Positions 46,320-49,172 of a stretch of 49,172 bases of DNA are shown here, piece after piece. The position numbers were made by a program, and so were the translations under genes. Each line of letters starts with the position of its first letter. Position 1 is the stretch's first letter. Source of the stretch: Microcaldota archaeon (GTDB taxonomy: Archaea > Micrarchaeota > Micrarchaeia > Micrarchaeales > CABMGC01); assembly GCA_021810455.1 (NCBI GenBank), contig JAJZIU010000003.1, positions 1 to 49,172 of the forward strand, in the 5' to 3' direction. The notes beneath the pieces are model-generated. The model saw nothing but the letters and a program-made list of their open reading frames with translations. It did no database searches and was not told the origin of the DNA.

Positions 46320-48299
46320 TCACTGTGTTTGAGAGGTTCCCCTGAGTCTGCGTTTTGAGATTTCATGTGCGAGTACTCCTAAGATTATCACTACGACAAA
46401 TATGATTATGTCGGTTATAGATATGAATATGATTGATGCGTTTGATCCTCCTGATGCTTTTACGGGCATCGTGATTCCTAGATATGTTGCTTTTCCAAAG
46501 ATTTCACCATATGGTACATCATTAAAGTTAACAATGCCACTAGAACCAGAATACATGTGAATATCCGTACCATTACTGAAGTTAAGATCCAAAGAGGCAT
46601 TTACAGGAAGGTCAAAAATGTCACGAGTAGTTACTTTTACATTGTAGATAGGTAGGTTGATGTAAATTGTAGAATTATCACTTATTGTTTCATTGTTGTT
46701 TGATGCCATAAATGTGTTTTTGTAGTAAGCTCCATTTATCAAGTATGTGACGCCTTCAAAGAGGAAATTTTCTGTAGGACTTGGTTTGTTGTTTATTACT
46801 AAGGAAGTGGGGGTTAGTACATTGCCATACGCATCCTTTAAAAGTATAGGTACAAGATACTCGTTTCTGAATTGCGCGTTAAGTTCAATGGGATTTTTAA
46901 CAAGCACATTTGCACTGCTGTTTTTGATCCCATTGCTCCATGAAAAGAATGAGTATTTTTTGTTTTGAGTTATTGTAGTGGTGTTAGGATAAACAGAAAC
47001 ATGCGCATATGTATTGTTAATGTACCAGCCGGTCCCTGTAGTGTTACCGTATGGCGTAGTGACATTTACGAAGTATTGATCGTCCCACAAGGCAGTTATA
47101 TTAGCAGGTGAGTTTACTACAATGCTGCTTTGTGTTGATGGCGATCCCATGCTCCAGTTAGCAAATACGGATCGGTAAGTATGATTATGATAAATGGTTG
47201 TAGGACTTACACCGAATTGTGCATTTGAGTGCGCATCGTACCAGCCGGTTCCTGTAGTGTTACCGTATGGCGTAGTGACATTTACGAAGTATTGTGTGGT
47301 CCACGTTGCAACTTCTGTTATGTTACTATCCATACGTATTACAGTGTAGTTTGAAGATCCCGTGTAAGAACCGTAACCCGTCCCCGTCCATCCCGTGAAC
47401 TTTTCACGTGTATAATTATTAATGTAAATGTATTCTGGCACGCTTATTGGAACGCGAGTATAAGCAACGTAACCGAATAGACCACCGATCCCTGCGTATT
47501 TCGAAACGATATCAAGGCTGTATCCAAGACTCCATAGTTGTGTCCCGTCAATAGGTCTTGACAATCCAGAACCCACCATAAAGTAATTTGTTCTACTATC
47601 GTATTCCTGGACTCCGTAAGGGTCTTGAATATTGCGTTCACCTTGGGCTCCAAAACCTATGTATGAATAACCAGTAGCTGCGGGCTTGAAGCGCCCATTT
47701 TTGTAATATGACAGATTGTAGAAAGTGACAGGTTGTATGTATGGGGTTATACCTGTCGAATTGGCAAGTTCTCCAAACGCAACTGGTATCGATGGTCCGG
47801 ATGTTGCAGAGCCAAGATCGGCAGTGCCTTTTTCTTGCCCATTAACAAGAATGTGCCAGGTGGTTCCTGTTGAATAGAAAGAATATGTATTAGAAGTACC
47901 GTTCGCACCGGCGGAACCTTGAGGACCTATAGCCCCAAGAAATGAAGCGTTGGCATTGCTTGCTGGAAAATATTCATAGAACCATTCAGCTTGTCCGGCA
48001 TTTATGATCTGGGTCGTACATTCAGATAAATCACAAAGCAGGGGATAATTGGCAGTAGTATTGGTTATCAAATAACCGACTTGGAGAAATGCGCCATTCT
48101 GAAGATTTTCACCAACCCAGAATGCAAGAGATCCGCCATTTGTGTTTTGAGGAATGATGGTCTTTATTGTTATTGCAGTGCCATTGTTGAATGCTGAATC
48201 TATGCCGCCCCTAGCCCCAAACTGAAACCAGTAAGTTGCACTTACTGTGTTAAGTATAAGCAGAAACAAAATAACTGCAAATAGATTATACCCTCTCAT
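46320..48299 (-). CDS. Large secreted, C-terminally membrane-anchored surface protein with InlB B-repeat-like domains
   Basis: Signal peptide, two QYFVNVTTPYGNTTGTGWY repeats, C-terminal TM IIIFVVVIILGVLAHEISKRR. Confidence 0.85.
   Translation of the reverse strand: MRGYNLFAVILFLLILNTVSATYWFQFGARGGIDSAFNNGTAITIKTIIPQNTNGGSLAFWVGENLQNGAFLQVGYLITNTTANYPLLCDLSECTTQIINAGQAEWFYEYFPASNANASFLGAIGPQGSAGANGTSNTYSFYSTGTTWHILVNGQEKGTADLGSATSGPSIPVAFGELANSTGITPYIQPVTFYNLSYYKNGRFKPAATGYSYIGFGAQGERNIQDPYGVQEYDSRTNYFMVGSGLSRPIDGTQLWSLGYSLDIVSKYAGIGGLFGYVAYTRVPISVPEYIYINNYTREKFTGWTGTGYGSYTGSSNYTVIRMDSNITEVATWTTQYFVNVTTPYGNTTGTGWYDAHSNAQFGVSPTTIYHNHTYRSVFANWSMGSPSTQSSIVVNSPANITALWDDQYFVNVTTPYGNTTGTGWYINNTYAHVSVYPNTTTITQNKKYSFFSWSNGIKNSSANVLVKNPIELNAQFRNEYLVPILLKDAYGNVLTPTSLVINNKPSPTENFLFEGVTYLINGAYYKNTFMASNNNETISDNSTIYINLPIYNVKVTTRDIFDLPVNASLDLNFSNGTDIHMYSGSSGIVNFNDVPYGEIFGKATYLGITMPVKASGGSNASIIFISITDIIIFVVVIILGVLAHEISKRRLRGTSQTQ
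47023..47078. repeat. 56-bp intragenic repeat copy 1
   Basis: One mismatch to 47239-47294. Confidence 0.9.
47239..47294. repeat. 56-bp intragenic repeat copy 2
   Basis: One mismatch to 47023-47078; offset 216 bp = 72 codons. Confidence 0.9.
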
Positions 48300-49083
48300 A
48301 GTCTAAACCAAATTCATTTAGTGTATTTATGACTTTTGTTCTTTCATTGGAATTCATTCCCTTCCAATCAAGTATGGCAACTTCTACCTCAAGTCTGCTT
48401 CTTTCTATAGCCAAAGGTATCATATCAAAATTATCAGTGCCGTCCTTGTTATGGAAAGAGTGTCTAGACATTATGTGTCCAAAGGCATAGTTGCTTTCCA
48501 TAGATTTTTTGTAAAACTTTGATGGGTAATGATTTCCGCCTATGCCTATTGCTATTTTTTCATAACCTACGTCTTCGTCTTTTATCGAGTCGTAAGCCAG
48601 GTCACCAAGCAATGCAATAATGTAAGGGCGAGATGTTATCTCGTCATTGCCGCCAACTTCAACAAAAAGAGAAGGAGTGTTCAGAAGTGGACCGTGATGT
48701 GTTGCCTCGTATGTTTTTTGTATTTCTGGAATAGTGTTTGGCATGTGTTTTAACACGGAAAGCATCTCCGCAGGAGCAGAAACTGAAAGTTGTTTAGGCA
48801 TTCCACCAAGACTTGCATCTTTTGTGAAATTCCCAGTAGCGTGCGTGGTGAATGAAGCTATACCAGCAGAACTTTTGTGCCTGCTGACCATATACAGAAT
48901 ATCAAACCCTTCACTATCGGCTTTTTCATAATGTATGAGTTCTTCTTCAATGCCAATAAATGAAACCTTATCAAGCATACAACGATGGTTTTCATCTTCT
49001 TCAAGATCATATTTTTTGAATAGCGAAGCCATTGCATTTGAAGCTGTTAAGTCGCGTTTTGAATAAATTAGCCCTATCATCAA
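48286..49083 (-). CDS. dtdA: Archaeal D-aminoacyl-tRNA deacylase DtdA
   Basis: THATGNF, YEATHHGPLLNTPSLFVEVG, GIGGNHYPSKF. Confidence 0.92.
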   Translation of the reverse strand: MMIGLIYSKRDLTASNAMASLFKKYDLEEDENHRCMLDKVSFIGIEEELIHYEKADSEGFDILYMVSRHKSSAGIASFTTHATGNFTKDASLGGMPKQLSVSAPAEMLSVLKHMPNTIPEIQKTYEATHHGPLLNTPSLFVEVGGNDEITSRPYIIALLGDLAYDSIKDEDVGYEKIAIGIGGNHYPSKFYKKSMESNYAFGHIMSRHSFHNKDGTDNFDMIPLAIERSRLEVEVAILDWKGMNSNERTKVINTLNEFGLDYERV

Positions 49084-49172
49084 AAAAAGAATGCAGTTTA
49101 AGTTATAAATAAGGTTGCGTGTTTACAGGTATAGGATTTTATTATTATCTATGTAATATTATTTGTATTCCT

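Noticed and set aside
1-49172. CRISPR array, cas genes, rRNA genes, prophage
   Set aside because: No regularly spaced repeats, Cas motifs, rRNA sequence or phage structural genes noticed.

Overview
The window looks like a gene-dense archaeal chromosome segment. Evidence: RNA polymerase with A'/A'' and B''/B' split genes plus rpoH, MCM, SRP54, Kae1/Bud32/Cgi121, S8e, DtdA, RNase P Rpp21 and T-rich archaeal-style promoters. Compact operons, a tRNA intron and odd tRNA architecture suggest a DPANN/ARMAN-like lineage; this is inference, no search was run. Main points: (i) a tightly packed minus-strand operon (RHH regulator - small ORF - CysD - CysN - alkaline-phosphatase-superfamily hydrolase - phosphohexomutase - UDP-sulfoquinovose synthase-like) with a perfect operator-like palindrome at its promoter, a candidate sulfosugar pathway; (ii) a solo TnpB element (IS200/IS605-like) whose ends can be placed to the base, because it interrupts a reading frame that is itself an in-frame fusion of a cupin 5' part and an F420/NADP-oxidoreductase 3' part; (iii) a tRNA with a perfect bulge-helix-bulge 14-nt intron and predicted anticodon UAU, followed directly by a tRNA-Val(CAC)-like sequence lacking a normal 5' half; (iv) a Fic-HEAT protein preceded by a long structured leader and a perfect 10-bp inverted repeat; (v) genes whose conserved N-termini lie upstream of any ATG/GTG/TTG (MetRS, HAD protein); (vi) a 26-aa Lys-rich mini-ORF with its own promoter and T-rich terminator; (vii) a left-edge PQQ-like membrane-anchored ORF missing from the ORF track. 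All calls come from reading sequence and motifs by eye.
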